A stretch of DNA of 64,000 bases from Bos javanicus (GCF_032452875.1 NC_083882.1:57613614-57677613); one strand, 5' to 3'; positions 1 to 11,048 are shown, counted from the first letter of the stretch. Numbers and translations are program-made. The notes: generated by a model not told the origin, from the letters alone.

Positions 1-97
1 TCTCCTTAATTGCATAGAACACCCCAATTCCAGAGGAAATGATGAAGAGGGCTGCAAAGACAACATAATCCCAAACTGCAAAGTTCTTCACCTCCAT
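1..97 (-). CDS. SLC5A12: SLC5A12 first coding exon (partial, runs off left edge)
   Basis: The minus strand from 97 down to 1 reads an ATG followed by 31 further sense codons. The product opens MEVKNFAVWDYVVFAAL, which I recognise as the N-terminus of SLC5A12 (SMCT2), a low-affinity sodium-coupled transporter of lactate and other monocarboxylates in the apical membrane of kidney proximal tubule and small intestine. Its paralogue SLC5A8 has a different start, though it shares the VWDYVVF core. Residues about 9-29 are hydrophobic and match transmembrane segment 1 of the SLC5 fold. The ATG has A at -3 and G at +4, a good Kozak context. Only 32 of roughly 620 residues are visible. No splice donor is seen, so the exon continues to the left. 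No frameshift or stop is present. The exon is too short for a length-based ORF search. Confidence 0.93.
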   Translation of the reverse strand, partial: MEVKNFAVWDYVVFAALFIISSGIGVFYAIKE

Positions 98-405
98 GCT
101 GAGAAATATAGGCACCAGAGAGTTGCTCTCAACCTGATGTCTTTCCAAAAGCGAAGCTCAGTACAGTATATGCTTTTCTGTGAGAGGAGGCTGAGGTTGT
201 GTGAAGAGAATGATGACCAGAGGCACTGGGGTAGCACTTCAGATACCAAGTTGCACCTGGGAAGGATCTCAGAAGTTGACAGCAAAGAGGATTCTGGTAG
301 TGGTATGGGTATCAACAGATAAGAACTTGAAATCTGACCCTGGCCTGGAGCTCTCTGTTCCTTTGCTAAAGCATATGCTGCAGAGAAGGAACTCAGATGT
401 ATTCT

Positions 406-418
406 GAAATTAATAACC
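406..418 (-). promoter_or_regulatory. possible HNF1-like site upstream of SLC5A12
   Basis: Read on the minus strand this is GGTTATTAATTTC. It shares the GGTTA half-site and much of the AT core of the HNF1 palindrome, but the second half-site is degenerate. It lies about 310 bases upstream of the ATG. HNF1 factors drive many proximal-tubule and gut transporter genes, so the site is plausible, but short AT-rich matches are common by chance. Confidence 0.2.
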
Positions 419-484
419 ACCGAGGGTGAAATGCACTTGCCAGATAACATGTTCTTTAATCTTCTAGGTTTTCTTTTAACTTAA

Positions 485-497
485 GGTTAAATATTAC
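485..497 (+). promoter_or_regulatory. possible HNF1-like site upstream of SLC5A12
   Basis: GGTTAAATATTAC resembles the HNF1 consensus GGTTAATNATTAAC, with a good first half-site and a fair second one. It lies about 390 bases upstream of the SLC5A12 ATG and about 70 bases beyond the weaker candidate at 406-418. This is sequence resemblance only. Confidence 0.25.
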
Positions 498-730
498 TGG
501 AAAACATAGGAGTGATTCAAGTTCACCACCTCAGCATTTTTAATGAGTTAAACAGAATCTGTAAAACGCCAACATAACCATCACTGGTGTCTTTCTTCCG
601 AGTAAGGGAGAGTGAAGGTGTGTATCTGTGACTTCCTGAGGCAGTGGGTGTGGAGGAAAAGGAGCAAAGAACAAGGAGTCAGGAGACCTTTGCTCAAGTT
701 GGTGCAAACTTAAGTGAGCTGCGATATTAA

Positions 731-1347
731 CTAGACATTTCTCCAAAGGAGACATACAGCCAAAAAGCACATGAAAAGGTGCTCAACAGTGCTAACTATT
801 AGAGAAATGCAAATCAAAACTATAATGAGATGTTACCTCACACCAGTCAGAATGGCCATCATCAAAAAGTCTACAAACAATAAATGCTGGAAAGGGTGTG
901 GAGAAAAGGGAACCCTCCTTCACTTTAGTGGAAATGTAAATTGGTATAACCACTATGGAGAACAGTATAGACTTTCCTTAAAAGATTAAAGTAGAGTTAC
1001 CATGTGACCCTGTAATACTTCTTCTGGGCATATATCTGGAGAAAACCATAATTCCAAAAGATAGATGCACCGCAGTGTTCATTGCAGCACTATTTGTAAT
1101 AGCCAGGACATGGAAGCAATCTAAATATCCATCCATGGATAAATGGATAAAGATGTGGTATATATTAATATATACAATGGAATATTACTGACTCATTAAA
1201 AGGAGTGAAATAATGCCATTTGCAGCAACTGGGATGGATCTGGATATTATCATACTAAATGAAGTAAATCAGACAGAGAAAGACAAATATCATATAATAA
1301 CACTTTTATGTGGAAAAATATTACAAATGAACTTATCTATGAAACAG
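731..1347 (+). mobile_element. old L1 LINE fragment (ORF2 3' end)
   Basis: The stretch follows the L1 ORF2 C-terminal consensus in order: the 'catttctccaaagg' segment, the 'aatgctgg...gtgtggagaaaaggg' segment, 'agccaggacatggaagcaa', then the end of ORF2. It is clearly more diverged than the ruminant-type L1 copies at 14.7, 35.6 and 49.4 kb, with stops such as the one ending the short frame at 989. It resembles L1MA-age material. No poly(A) tail is seen. Confidence 0.85.
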
Positions 1348-1399
1348 TTAGAGATTCTTGATTCTGCTCTTAGACTCTGTTGATTGATCCAAAGTGCCC

Positions 1400-1745
1400 C
1401 CAGCAAGCCTCTGTGGGGCAATTTCTCCACATTATTCATGCTTCTCCTGCCTTCTCAATGGTTTTCCCCCACTTCACCCCTACAAAACCAGCCAGTTCCA
1501 TAAGATCTAGTTCATATTTACCTTGCTCTGTGGAGCCTTCTCTGACTCATACTTCCTACTGCCCTCTCCCCCAACTCCTGTAGGAAGCAGGGTCCCTTGG
1601 TACTCTTTACTCTGCAAATATCCTCACCTGTTTTAAAGACTCTATGTATGTATCTGTAGGAGCCACTCAGTGGTTGTAGATGACCAGCTCCTTGAAGGCA
1701 GAGGCACAAGATCTGGTCCAGGGTGCCCAATCCATATGTAGAAAG
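1400..1745 (+). repeat. L2 LINE 3' fragment
   Basis: It has the layout of the L2 3' end: 'cttctctgactcatac', then 'ctccttgaaggcagaggcac', close to the L2 stretch that reads 'agctccttgagggcaggg'. It is interrupted at its right end by the BovB insertion at 1746. Old and diverged; left edge uncertain. Confidence 0.5.
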
Positions 1746-2009
1746 AACTGATGCTGAAGCTGAAGCTCCAATACTCTGGCTACGTGATGTGAAGAGCCGA
1801 CTCATTGGAGAATACCCTCATGCTGGGAAAGATTGAGGGCAGGAGAAAAAGGTGGCGACAGAGGATGAGTTGGTTGGATAGCATAACTACTCAGTGGACA
1901 TGAATTTGAGCAAACTCCATGAGATAGTGAAAGACAGGGAAGCTTGGTGTATTGCAGTCCATGGGGTCTCAAAGTGCTAGACACAGCTTAGTGACTGAAT
2001 AACAACAAT
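1746..2009 (+). mobile_element. BovB LINE 3' end, 5'-truncated, with target-site duplication
   Basis: This is the 3' tip of BovB in plus orientation, running from 'ctgatgctgaagctgaagct' to 'cttagtgactgaataac'. The 9-base direct repeat tgtagaaag lies at 1737-1745 and 2010-2018, exactly flanking the element, which supports target-primed insertion into the older L2. The copy is diverged and non-coding. Confidence 0.88.
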
Positions 2010-2018
2010 TGTAGAAAG

Positions 2019-3480
2019 TAAAGAACTCATCCAAAAAGCAAAAGAAAAAAACAAAAATTATGTCCAAGGCCAGAAATACTTCCTATTAAACAGAGCAACC
2101 TCTAATTTTGCTTTTGACATCTGAGTAGCTGACTGACTCCTTGATTAGTTGCTTAGTTTGGATACTGTCTTTACTCCCTACCTTGATCCATGGATTTGAA
2201 GTCAACCACACAAAGCTTTGATGACTGAAATATGCTTTTAGTTGAGAATAAATCTGAAAAAGCTCTCCCAGGTTTGTCCAGGTCCTGTTTCTTTATTCCC
2301 TCCTCTAAATTTACAGAGTTGATATCAGGATTAATGAAAAAAATAGTTCTCTAATTTTTTTGCTTTAACATTGAGTTTTACTAATTTTTATCATGAGATA
2401 TTCTAATTATATAACAGGTTTTGGTTGGTATCTGTCTCAGCAGAAAATCAGAGCTCCAGCTTTCAGAGTTTTGGCTATTCTATGCTTTAATATTAACATC
2501 TAAGTGTTAATGTTCAATCCATAAGACATGAGGACAATTTGTACAAGTCTTGTGAATATTAATTCAAAGCACTATTATATCAATACATTCCCAAGGTTAA
2601 ATACCAGAAGCTTGTAGATAAAGAATTGATGAGTGATTTCAGTTAACCTTTGTCAAGAAACGGTATTGGCAGACCTCACTTTCAACTTTCGCTGATTATA
2701 AGGCACAACATTAATATATTGATTTAATTCTTAGTTATTTTCTATTTCTTTACACTTTCTTCCTTTGATAGCCTTCAGTGTCTTTAAACCCTCTCCCTCT
2801 ATCCCATTAAAACTCACTTTATGCAAGGCTCATATTGATTATAATATGGAACACTTGTTTATTCATAACTTTGGGGGGAAAACAAAAAGCCAACACATTC
2901 AGTGATTATATCAGTTAGAAAGTACATCCCTATGTCAAAAATATTAACATGGGGGGAGAACAAAGGAAAATGTGCTGCTTTGACCGAAAGAAACCACGGT
3001 ATTTCCTGTATCCTCTTACAGAGGCCTCCAGGGGCACCATCTCTATTTTATTTCTTTAGTGTAAAACTGAGACCTTTATTAGAATGTAAATACTAAACAC
3101 TGCCACCCTTCACCCACATGCACACACACAGACACACACACACACACTCCCTTAACAAGGCCCAATTATTCAATTATCCCCTTGCCTAGTAGGTTATATT
3201 TGAAGTTGTGATCATTAATAGTTCTGTGCTATGAAATTGTTCTGCACCTGGCATAGAGCACTTATAATGGAAAAGAGTTGGAGGACGTTGAATGTTAACA
3301 AAGGTGGGGAATGGGGAAAAGAGTAAAGAACTGGAAGGACAGGACATCCAAGGAAAAGACACCACTGTTGCAATATTCTTAACAGCAGGCTATGCACACT
3401 AGGTTTATGTTAGCCTAGGAGAGAAAGGAGGAAAACAGACATGAACAAGACTTGGCCATTTTGATATTGTACTATAGTGG
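2019..3480. other. no gene or clear repeat seen, apart from a CA microsatellite
   Basis: About 1.4 kb of AT-rich single-copy-looking sequence. I see no ORF with protein-like content and no repeat I can name, except the dinucleotide run at 3121-3147. Confidence 0.5.
3121..3147. repeat. (CA)n microsatellite
   Basis: Thirteen CA-type dinucleotides with a single GA interruption near 3131. Likely length-polymorphic. Confidence 0.95.
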
Positions 3481-5903
3481 ATCAGATCAGATCAGATAGT
3501 TGCTCAGTCGTGTCCGACTCTTTGCAACCCCATGAATGGCAGCACGCCAGGCCTCCCTGTCCATCACCAACTCCCAGAGTTCACTCAGACTCACGTCCAT
3601 CGAGTCAGTGATGCCATCCAGCCATCTCATCCTCTGTTGTCCCTTCTCCTCCTGCCCCCAATCCCTCCCAGCATCAGAGTCTTTCCAATGAGTCAACTCT
3701 TTGCATGAGGTGGCCGAAGTACTGGAGTTTCAGCTTTAGCATCATTCCTTCCAAAGAAATCCCAGGGCTGATCTCCTTCAGAATGGACTGGTTGGATCTC
3801 CTTGCAGTCCAAGGGACTCTCAAGAGTCTTCTCCAACACCACAGTTCAAAAGCATCAATTCTTCAGTGCTCAGCCTTCTTCACAGTCCAACTCTCACATC
3901 CATACATGACCACAGGAAAAACCATAGTCTTGACTAGACGGACCTTTGTTGGCAAAGTAATGTCTCTGTTTTTGAATATGCTATCTAGGTTGGTCATAAC
4001 TTTCCTTCCAAGGAGTAAGCATCTTTTAATTTCATGGCTGCAGTCACCATCTGCAGTGATTTTGGAGCCCAGAAAAATAGTCTGACACTGTTTCCACTGT
4101 TTCCCCATCTATTTCCCATGAAGTGATGGGACCAGATGCCATGATCTTCGTTTTCTGAATGTTGAGCTTTATGCCAACTTTTTCACTCTCCACTTTCACT
4201 TTCACTTTCATCAAGAGGCTTTTTAGTTCCTCTTCACTTTCTGCCATAAGGGTGGTGTCATCTGCATATCTGAGGTGACTGATATTTCTCCCAGCAATCT
4301 TGATTCCAGCTTGTGTTTCTTCCAGTCCAGCATTTCTCATGATGTACTCTGCATATAAGTTAAATAAACAGGGTGACAATATACAGCCTTGACGTACTCC
4401 TTTTCCTATTTGGAACCAGTCTGTTGTTCCATGGCCAGTTCTAACTGTTGCTTCCTGACCTGCATACAAATTTCTCAAGAGGCAAGTCAGGTGTTCTGGT
4501 ATTCCCATCTCTTTCATAATTTCCCACAGTTTCTTGTGATCCACACAGTCAAAGGCTTTGGCATAGTCAATAAAGCAGAAATAGATGTTTTTCTGGAACT
4601 CTCTTGCTTTTTCCATGATCTAGCAGATGTTGGCAGTTTGATCTCTGGTTCCTCTGCCTTTTCTAAAACCAGCTTGAACATCAGGAAGTTCACGGTTCAC
4701 ATATTGCTAAAGCCTGGCTTGGAGAATTTTGAGCATTACTTTACTAGCGTGTGAGATGAGTGCAATTGTGTGGTAGTTTGAGCATTCTTTGGCATTGCCT
4801 TTCTTTGGGATTGGAATGAAAACTGACCTTTTCCCATCCTGTGGCCACTGCCGAGTTTTCCAAATTTGCTGGAATATTGAGTGCAGCACTTTCACAGCAT
4901 CATCTTTCAGGATTTGGAATAGCTCAATTGGAATTCCATCACCTCCACTAGCTTTGTTTGTAGTGATGCTTTCTAAGGCCCACTTGACTTCACATTTCAG
5001 GATGTCTGGCTCTAGGTCAGTGATCACACCATCATGATTATCTGGGTTGTGAAGATCTTTTTGTATAGTTCTTCTGTGTATTCTTGCCACCTCTTCTTAA
5101 TATCTTCTGCTTCTGTTAGGTCCATACCATTTCTGTCCTTTATCGAGCCCATCTTTGCATGAAATGTTCCTTTGGTATCTCTGATTTTCTTGAAGAGATC
5201 TCTAGTCTTTCCCATTCTGTTGTTTTCCTCTATTTCTTTGCATTGAGTGCTGAAGAAGGCTTTTTTTATCTCTTCTTGCTATTCTTTGGAACTCTGCATT
5301 CAGATGTTTATATCTTTCCTTTTCTCCTTTGCTTTTCGCTTCTCTTCTTTTCACAGCTATTTGTAAGGCCTCCCCAGACAGCCATCTTGCTTTTTTGCAT
5401 TTCTTTTCCATGGGAATAGTCTTGATCCCTGTCTCCTGTACAATGTCACAAACCTCAGTCCATGGTTCATCAGGCACTCTATCTATCAGATCTAGGCCCT
5501 TAAATCTATTTCTCACTTTCACTGTATAATCATAAGGGATTTGATTTAGGTCATACCTGAATGGCCTAGTGGTTTTCCCTACTTTCTTCAATTTAAGTCT
5601 GCATTTGGCAATAAGGAGTTCATGGTCTGAGCCACAGTCAGCTCCTGGTCTTGTTTTTGCTGACTGTATAGAGCTTCTCTATCTTTGGCTGCAAAGAATA
5701 TAATCAATCTGATTTCGGTGTTGACCATCTTGTGATATCCATGTATAGAGTCTTGTCTTGTGTTGTTGGAAGAGGGTGTTTGTTATGACCAGTGCATTTT
5801 CTTGGCAAAACTCTATTAGTCTTTGCCCTGCTTCATTGTGTATTCCAAGGCCAAATTTGCCTGTTACTCCAGGTGTTTCTTGACTTCCTACTTTTGCATT
5901 CCA
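3481..5903 (-). mobile_element. BovB LINE, 5'-truncated, ~2.4 kb
   Basis: Read on the minus strand, the copy runs from the endonuclease C-terminus (near 5903) through the reverse transcriptase to the BovB 3' tip at 3481. The 3' tip ends in a short run of GATCT/ATCAG-type units. At 5903 the match to BovB stops abruptly, which is the usual 5' truncation. No convincing target-site duplication was found. Coding remnants are described in the separate pseudogene entry. Confidence 0.95.
4044..5591 (-). pseudogene. BovB ORF2 relic: linker and reverse transcriptase
   Basis: On the minus strand the remnants run in order: linker between endonuclease and RT (5591 to 5202), a bridge piece (5215 to 5024), RT N-terminal part (5090 to 4707), and RT core (4616 to 4044). 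The core keeps motif A (FCFIDYAKAFD), motif B (GVRQGCILSP) and motif C YADD at 4257-4268. The chain is broken by frameshifts between these pieces and by an in-frame stop near 4705 where a glutamine codon became TAG. This is a dead non-LTR retrotransposon polymerase, not a host gene. Confidence 0.92.
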
Positions 5904-6085
5904 TCCTTAATCTGCAACAAGGACCCAGTCTCTTTCTCCACCCTCTCACTCAGCCATCTTGTAATATTGGACACATTACTATTGTCTCTGTTCTTGGCTA
6001 CCTATTTGAAAATGCTATATCATATTTAATAATAATTAGATAATTAGACTAATTTAAGCAACTAAATTACCTTTTCAAGCCTGCT

Positions 6086-6345
6086 CAAATGTTACCTTCC
6101 TGGACCAGACAACCTTCTTACACTGTAAACAGATACGTGTTCAATCTCTACTTTCTTTATTCTCCATAAAATGTATCTCCTACTAATATATCATATAGTA
6201 TTTTAAGTGTCAATATCCCCCTACTAGAATATAAGCTCCATAAAGAACTTTATCTATTTTGTTCTCTATGTTACTCTTAGTACCTATAAGTTTCTGTCCC
6301 ATAGTATACACTCAACAAATTAAATTATGTGAATTCTAGGGGTTT
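6086..6345 (+). repeat. L2 LINE 3' fragment
   Basis: The order 'caaatgttacctt', 'ctagaatataagctccat', 'aactttatctattttgttc' and 'actcaacaaatta' follows the L2 3' end. Old and diverged. Confidence 0.65.
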
Positions 6346-7337
6346 CTTTCATTGTTATAATCTATGTTTAAATCTTGTTTTACTGATTAAAAAGGGAAAA
6401 TAAAAGAAAAATTTCCAAGACTATTTTTTAAAAAGTTGAAATATTTATCTACCTCCAAAACGCATTTTCCCATCTAAATAAAAACTGAAATTTATATTTC
6501 ATTCTATCAGATCCTCAAAATTCTTTACAGCTAAATTTGACAGTAGTTAAAATTTTATTCATTCATCCTATTTACACTTAACAATTTTGAAAAATGGTGA
6601 CTTGCAACTTTAAGAGGCAAATTTCAGAGTCCAGCAGAGATCATCATTTAATATTAAAACAGACTAATGGCATCACACACTTGCAGTAAACAAGTAGAAC
6701 TTTTAAAGTGAATATGTAGTTAGAAGGGAAATTGAGCGTGAGGATCAAGTTCCTTAGCTGAATATCCTTAGATACCAAATAACTTCTCATCGTAGAATGA
6801 CAAATGGGAGAACCACCAGCAAGATCTATTATGAGCTTCCTTTTGTTAAATAAGCAAAAACAGAAGGGATCTTGTTTGTTTCAGGTTTCTAGGCATTAAA
6901 ATAGAACTTTTGAATAAGTTTCAAAGGGGACAGAATCTACCATGTGTGTGACACTTTCATATGTCATGTCATTCATATTTATAAAAAATCTGTTAAATTA
7001 GTGTCAATAATCCCATCTTCCAAATGAAAAATATAAACAAGGAAATGCTTTGTGCAACATGAAGATCCAGTGCACACAGTCACTAAGTGGTGTTTTTTAA
7101 CACAAGTCTAATTCTGGGTGACTCGAAAATCCATGTTCTTTGTACTGAATATTTCTTACAAACACAGTTCTGACTTACTTTTCAAGCTTTGATGGGGGCA
7201 CTTCTTAAAAGTAAGAGAGAAAAATCTGGGTTTGTCTTTCCTGTCAACCTCAACAATGATAATCAACACATGTGAAGTAAAACAGAACAGTGATACTCAA
7301 GGCTCCTTGTGTTGATCTTGTGATATTGTCACATCTT
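6346..7337. other. no gene seen; weak MIR-like stretch near 6950-7130
   Basis: AT-rich sequence without a protein-like ORF. The part around 6950-7130 has the general order of a minus-strand MIR (a 'cattc' head, a 'ccatcttccaaatgaaaaa' middle and a 'cacagtcactaagtgg' end), but the match is poor. Confidence 0.35.
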
Positions 7338-7346
7338 CAAATATCT

Positions 7347-7575
7347 AAAAATTTCATGGATGGAGGAGCCTGGTGGGCTGCAGTCCATGGGGTCATTAAG
7401 AGTCGGACACGACTGAGCTACTTCACTTTCACTTTTCATTTTCATGCATTGGAGAAGGAAATGGCAACCCACTCCAGTGTTCTTCCCTGGAGAATCCCAG
7501 GGACGGGGGAGCCTGGTGGGCTGCCGTCTATGGGGTCGCACAGAGTCAGACACGACTGAAGTGACTTAGCAGCAG
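7347..7575 (+). mobile_element. BOV-A2 SINE with 9-bp target-site duplication
   Basis: Two BovB-derived Bov-A units are joined by the 'cttcactttcacttttc' linker, and the tail is AGC-rich. The first unit is 5'-truncated. The direct repeat caaatatct at 7338-7346 and 7576-7584 flanks the element exactly. Confidence 0.95.
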
Positions 7576-7584
7576 CAAATATCT

Positions 7585-8374
7585 TATAAATAAGCAAATG
7601 ACATTTCCATTAAATTCAGGCAAAATTTAATGTTGAGTGATTTTTATTTTTCAGATCCTGTAGAAATGTATTCGAACATACAGTATATCTGGCAAGCTCA
7701 GATGCAGTGTTTATCAGTTACCACGGAAACTCTTTTTAGTTTCTCATTTCCTATCAATTCCAGCATTCCTCATGCTATCTCTGACATCACCAGGCACCGC
7801 TATGAGTAAATGACTTTTATATATTTCCTAAACCAAAATTAACTGGATATTTTTCATCACTAAGAATATACAAATGAATATCTCCCAGCCTCAAAGGTGA
7901 TGTCAAAGAAAGATTTCACAAACTGTATGGTGCAATGTAACCACAACATATAGTTATTCCAAGAGGACTTGTTTAAAACCCTCATTGAGGGGATTGTGTT
8001 CGCAAGTGTTTGGAGACACATATAGGATGCTGTTGTCCTCTTTAATAAAAAATGGTAATAGCAGAGGTTCATCCACACTGGTCACAGTCATTCAAGCTTC
8101 TTTAAGTGTTGAATTTCTCAGTGATCATGTGTGTCTTTTGGAATTTTATTTCTAAGAAAGAATTTTCAGAAATTTTATTCTAATTCTATACCTTCCAATT
8201 TATTCTAAGACTTGATTTCCTTGCTTGGTAGGTTGCCAGGTCTTGATGATATTTTATTTTGGGTTCATGATAAACGGAAAATATGTCATTAAAAAATTCC
8301 CCTTAAAATTTAGTTTTCAGCTTTCTGAAATGTTCCATTTTTAGAAATTGTTTAATTAGAAAAGCTTCTTCTTA
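7585..8374. other. no gene or named repeat seen
   Basis: AT-rich sequence. The short minus-strand frame at 7860-8078 has no recognisable domain and is not considered coding. Confidence 0.5.
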
Positions 8375-8500
8375 CATTAAAGCAGAAAGAACTGAATTCA
8401 AATCTCATCTCAGTCAACCAACCTTACGACCTTCAGAAAGCTGCTGTATGTCTTTTATTCTTCATCATGAAACTCAGGTGAATGCTAAAGCACACAGAGG
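8375..8500 (+). repeat. MIR SINE fragment
   Basis: It has the MIR core order: 'gaattcaaatctcatctc', then 'cttacgacctt', then 'ttattcttcatcatgaaa'. Diverged. Confidence 0.5.
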
Positions 8501-8729
8501 GGAAAAATTTGGAGTAATTTGTGAGCAGAGTTTTCTGTAGGAAGTCAATGAACATATCCATACAAAGACCAGGTAAAGATTTGTATCTCTCCTCCTTTGC
8601 TGGAGACCTTGAAGTTATTTTATTTGTATCTCTCTCTCTCTTTTTGTTTTCTAGAAGCTTGCTCTTCGTGGCCCTACTTATGATTTGGGGATTAGTTTAA
8701 CACTCTGGTAATTGACTCATACTTAAGTG

Positions 8730-8996
8730 GAGAAGGCAGTGGCACCCCACTCCAGTTCTCTTGCCTGGAGAATCCCATGGATGGAGGAGCCTGGTGGGTT
8801 GCAGTCCATGGGGTCGCTAAGAGTCGGACACGACTGAGCAACTTCACTTTCACTTTTCACTTTTTTGCGTTGGAGAAGGAAATGGCAGCCCACTCCAGTG
8901 TTCTTGCCTGGAGAGTCCCAGGGATGGGGGAGCCTGGTGGGCTGCCGTCTATGGGGTCGCATAGAGTCAAACACAACTGAAGCGACTTAGCAGCAG
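8730..8996 (+). mobile_element. BOV-A2 SINE, nearly full length
   Basis: A complete two-unit BOV-A2: the 'gagaaggcagtggcacccca' head, first unit, CTTTCACTTTTCA-type linker with a small T-rich expansion, second unit and an AGCAG tail. A short direct repeat, taagtg, lies at 8724-8729 and 8997-9002. Confidence 0.94.
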
Positions 8997-9089
8997 TAAG
9001 TGTATCAAGTGTAAGTTTTTAAGTGAAAGCTCTTATTAATAATGAAGACTGGAGAATTTGAGTCATAACTAGGCTCAGATTTTTGCTCA

Positions 9090-9283
9090 GGTATTTAATT
9101 GATCATCTTAAAAAGTTATTTCATTTCTTTGACACTCAATTGCTCATCTTTAACATAGAAATGAGACCCTTTTCACTGGGTTGTTGTTAATTTTGAAGGT
9201 GTCTGTCAGCTACCTTATGCAGAGTTGGGCACATCATAGGAACTTCAGTAATAATGCTTATCCATTTCAATGCCTCAACAAAC
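9090..9283 (+). repeat. MIR SINE fragment
   Basis: It follows MIR in order: 'caattgctcatctttaacat', then 'ttgttgttaattttgaagg', then 'gttgggcacatcataggaac'. The BovB tip at 9284 follows directly. Confidence 0.55.
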
Positions 9284-9406
9284 ATGAATTTGACCAAATT
9301 TTCCATTGACCAAATTTTCAAAGAGATAGTGAAGGACAGGGAAGCCTGGCATGCTGCAAACCGTGGGGTTCCAAAGTCAGACATGACTGAGCTACTGAAC
9401 AACAAA
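9284..9406 (+). mobile_element. BovB 3' tip fragment
   Basis: It matches the last ~120 bases of BovB ('gatagtgaaggacagggaag' to 'gctactgaacaacaa'). A small duplication, ttgaccaaatttt, is present twice near 9290-9320. Confidence 0.8.
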
Positions 9407-9819
9407 TTATCAATATGATTGGCAGCTGTCATATTTCAGCATTTGCACTAGGAACTTTTAGTACTATGCTGGGAAGATCAAAGCCTAGGAAAATAACACA
9501 GGAGCCACCATACTATCATTCATAAATATTTATTTCACAAACCAGAGGGATAGAATTTATATTTCTGATTGGGTTTCCCTTGGTTTTTGCTCTACTCTTT
9601 GCCTTTAATGTATAGATTATGGAAACCTTCTCAATTTCATTGAACTGATGATATTCATCATTTTGTGACTGTTATAATTTTTTTTTCTTTTTTCAAATTA
9701 GCTCTTTGCATCTTTGGATGGGAATCTTCTTATGAATGTGCTAAAATTTCTGGTTCGGCTAATATCTGTTCAGCAAGCCTGAAGCTGACTTTGTGATGTT
9801 ATAGGTATTTGCAGAAGAA
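9407..9819. other. no gene or named repeat seen
   Basis: AT-rich, single-copy-looking sequence with a short T-run near 9680. Confidence 0.5.
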
Positions 9820-10188
9820 TTGATGCTTTTGAACTGTGGTGTTGGAGAAGACTCTTGAGAGTCCCTTGGACTGCAAGGAGATCCAACCAGTCCATTCTGA
9901 AGGAGATCAGCCCTGGGATTTCTTTGGAAGGAATGATGCTAAAGCTGAAACTCCAGTACTTTGTCCACCTCATTCGAAGAGTTGACTCATTGGAAAAGAC
10001 TCTGATTCTGGGAGGGATTGGGGGCAAGAGGAGAAGGGGACGACAGAGGTTGAGATGGCTGGATGGCATCACTGACTTGATGGACGTGAGTCTCAGTGAA
10101 CTCTGGGAGTTGGTGATGGACAGGAAGGCCTGGCGTGCTGCGATTCATGGGGTTGCAGAGTCAGACACGACTGAGCGACTGATCTGAT
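9820..10188 (+). mobile_element. BovB 3' end (~370 bp)
   Basis: It runs from 'gatgcttttgaactgtggtg' to the end of BovB, with a short tail of the GATCT type rather than the ACTGA type. The repeat ttgatgctt at 9820-9828 and 10189-10197 may be a target-site duplication, although the left copy also fits BovB consensus. A frame remains open across much of it (9855-10187) because the copy is young, but it encodes only the ORF2 C-terminal end. Confidence 0.93.
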
Positions 10189-10337
10189 TTGATGCTTGTG
10201 TGTAATTTCTTGTCAGTTCTATACTCTAGAAAAGCAATTGTATGGCCCCTTTTGCAAATATTTCAAGCTTTTCCAAATCAATATTATTTCAGTCCCCCTA
10301 TGAAGCAAACATGTTATCTAATATCATACCAACTAGG

Positions 10338-10416
10338 CCTGGTGTGCTGCGATTCATGGGGTCGCAAAGAGTTGGACACGACTGAGCAACTGAACTGACT
10401 GAACTGAACTGAAGAG
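10338..10416 (+). mobile_element. BovB 3' tip with (ACTGA)n tail
   Basis: Only the final ~80 bases of BovB remain ('ggcctggtgtgctgcgattc' onward), followed by ACTGA repeats. Confidence 0.85.
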
Positions 10417-11048
10417 TGAAAACTTGACTATTTAACTAGAACTTAGGGAAGACTATGTAAGAAAGCACATTTGCACATGATCTGTCTGTGTGTTATAGTT
10501 TAAAATTGTATAGGATTAGAAAGAAAAACTTAGGGAAACACTTACAATATCAGTGCCTTCGTGGGACAAACAGGGTTGAAGAAGCTAATTTCCATTTCTT
10601 TTAAAGCATATCTATGTATGGGAATGCCTATATGGATGAGGTTTTAATATGTATTTACCTGATACATTTCAAGTTCAAAATCTCACTTTTTATCCCTGCC
10701 AAGGAAAATTATTAAACTCTGTTTGAGGTCTTTGAGGTCTGTCTGAAATTGCTGAGGTTTTTCTGATGGGAAAGCATGGGTTAGTAACAAAAATTATCAA
10801 CTGGGAAAGACATACTGCTACATTTTAAATCATAAGTACTTTTGATAACAATTTTAGGAAAACATATTGCAAGCCAAATAACTACAAAATTTTTAAGAAT
10901 TCATCACCAGCATAAATTAAAAGGCTGTGTATCGTATCCCTGAGGAAGGAAGGCTGGGGTGGAGTGGGGAGGGCACAATTAATTCATCCTAGAACACTGA
11001 AGATATCAGTAGGTGAGCTATTTCACCATTTTCAGTATTTTTAAAAAT
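10417..11048. other. no gene or named repeat seen
   Basis: AT-rich sequence; nothing supported on either strand. Confidence 0.5.

Larger units (their letters stand above)
98..730 (-). promoter_or_regulatory. SLC5A12 5' UTR and proximal upstream flank
   Basis: This is the sequence immediately 5' of the SLC5A12 start codon, free of recognisable young transposons up to about 730, where an L1 fragment begins. It should hold the 5' UTR and the core promoter. No clear TATA box or CpG island stands out; the base composition is ordinary. The transcription start cannot be placed by eye. A minus-strand upstream reading frame (450 to 88) ends in a TGA that overlaps the SLC5A12 ATG. Confidence 0.5.
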
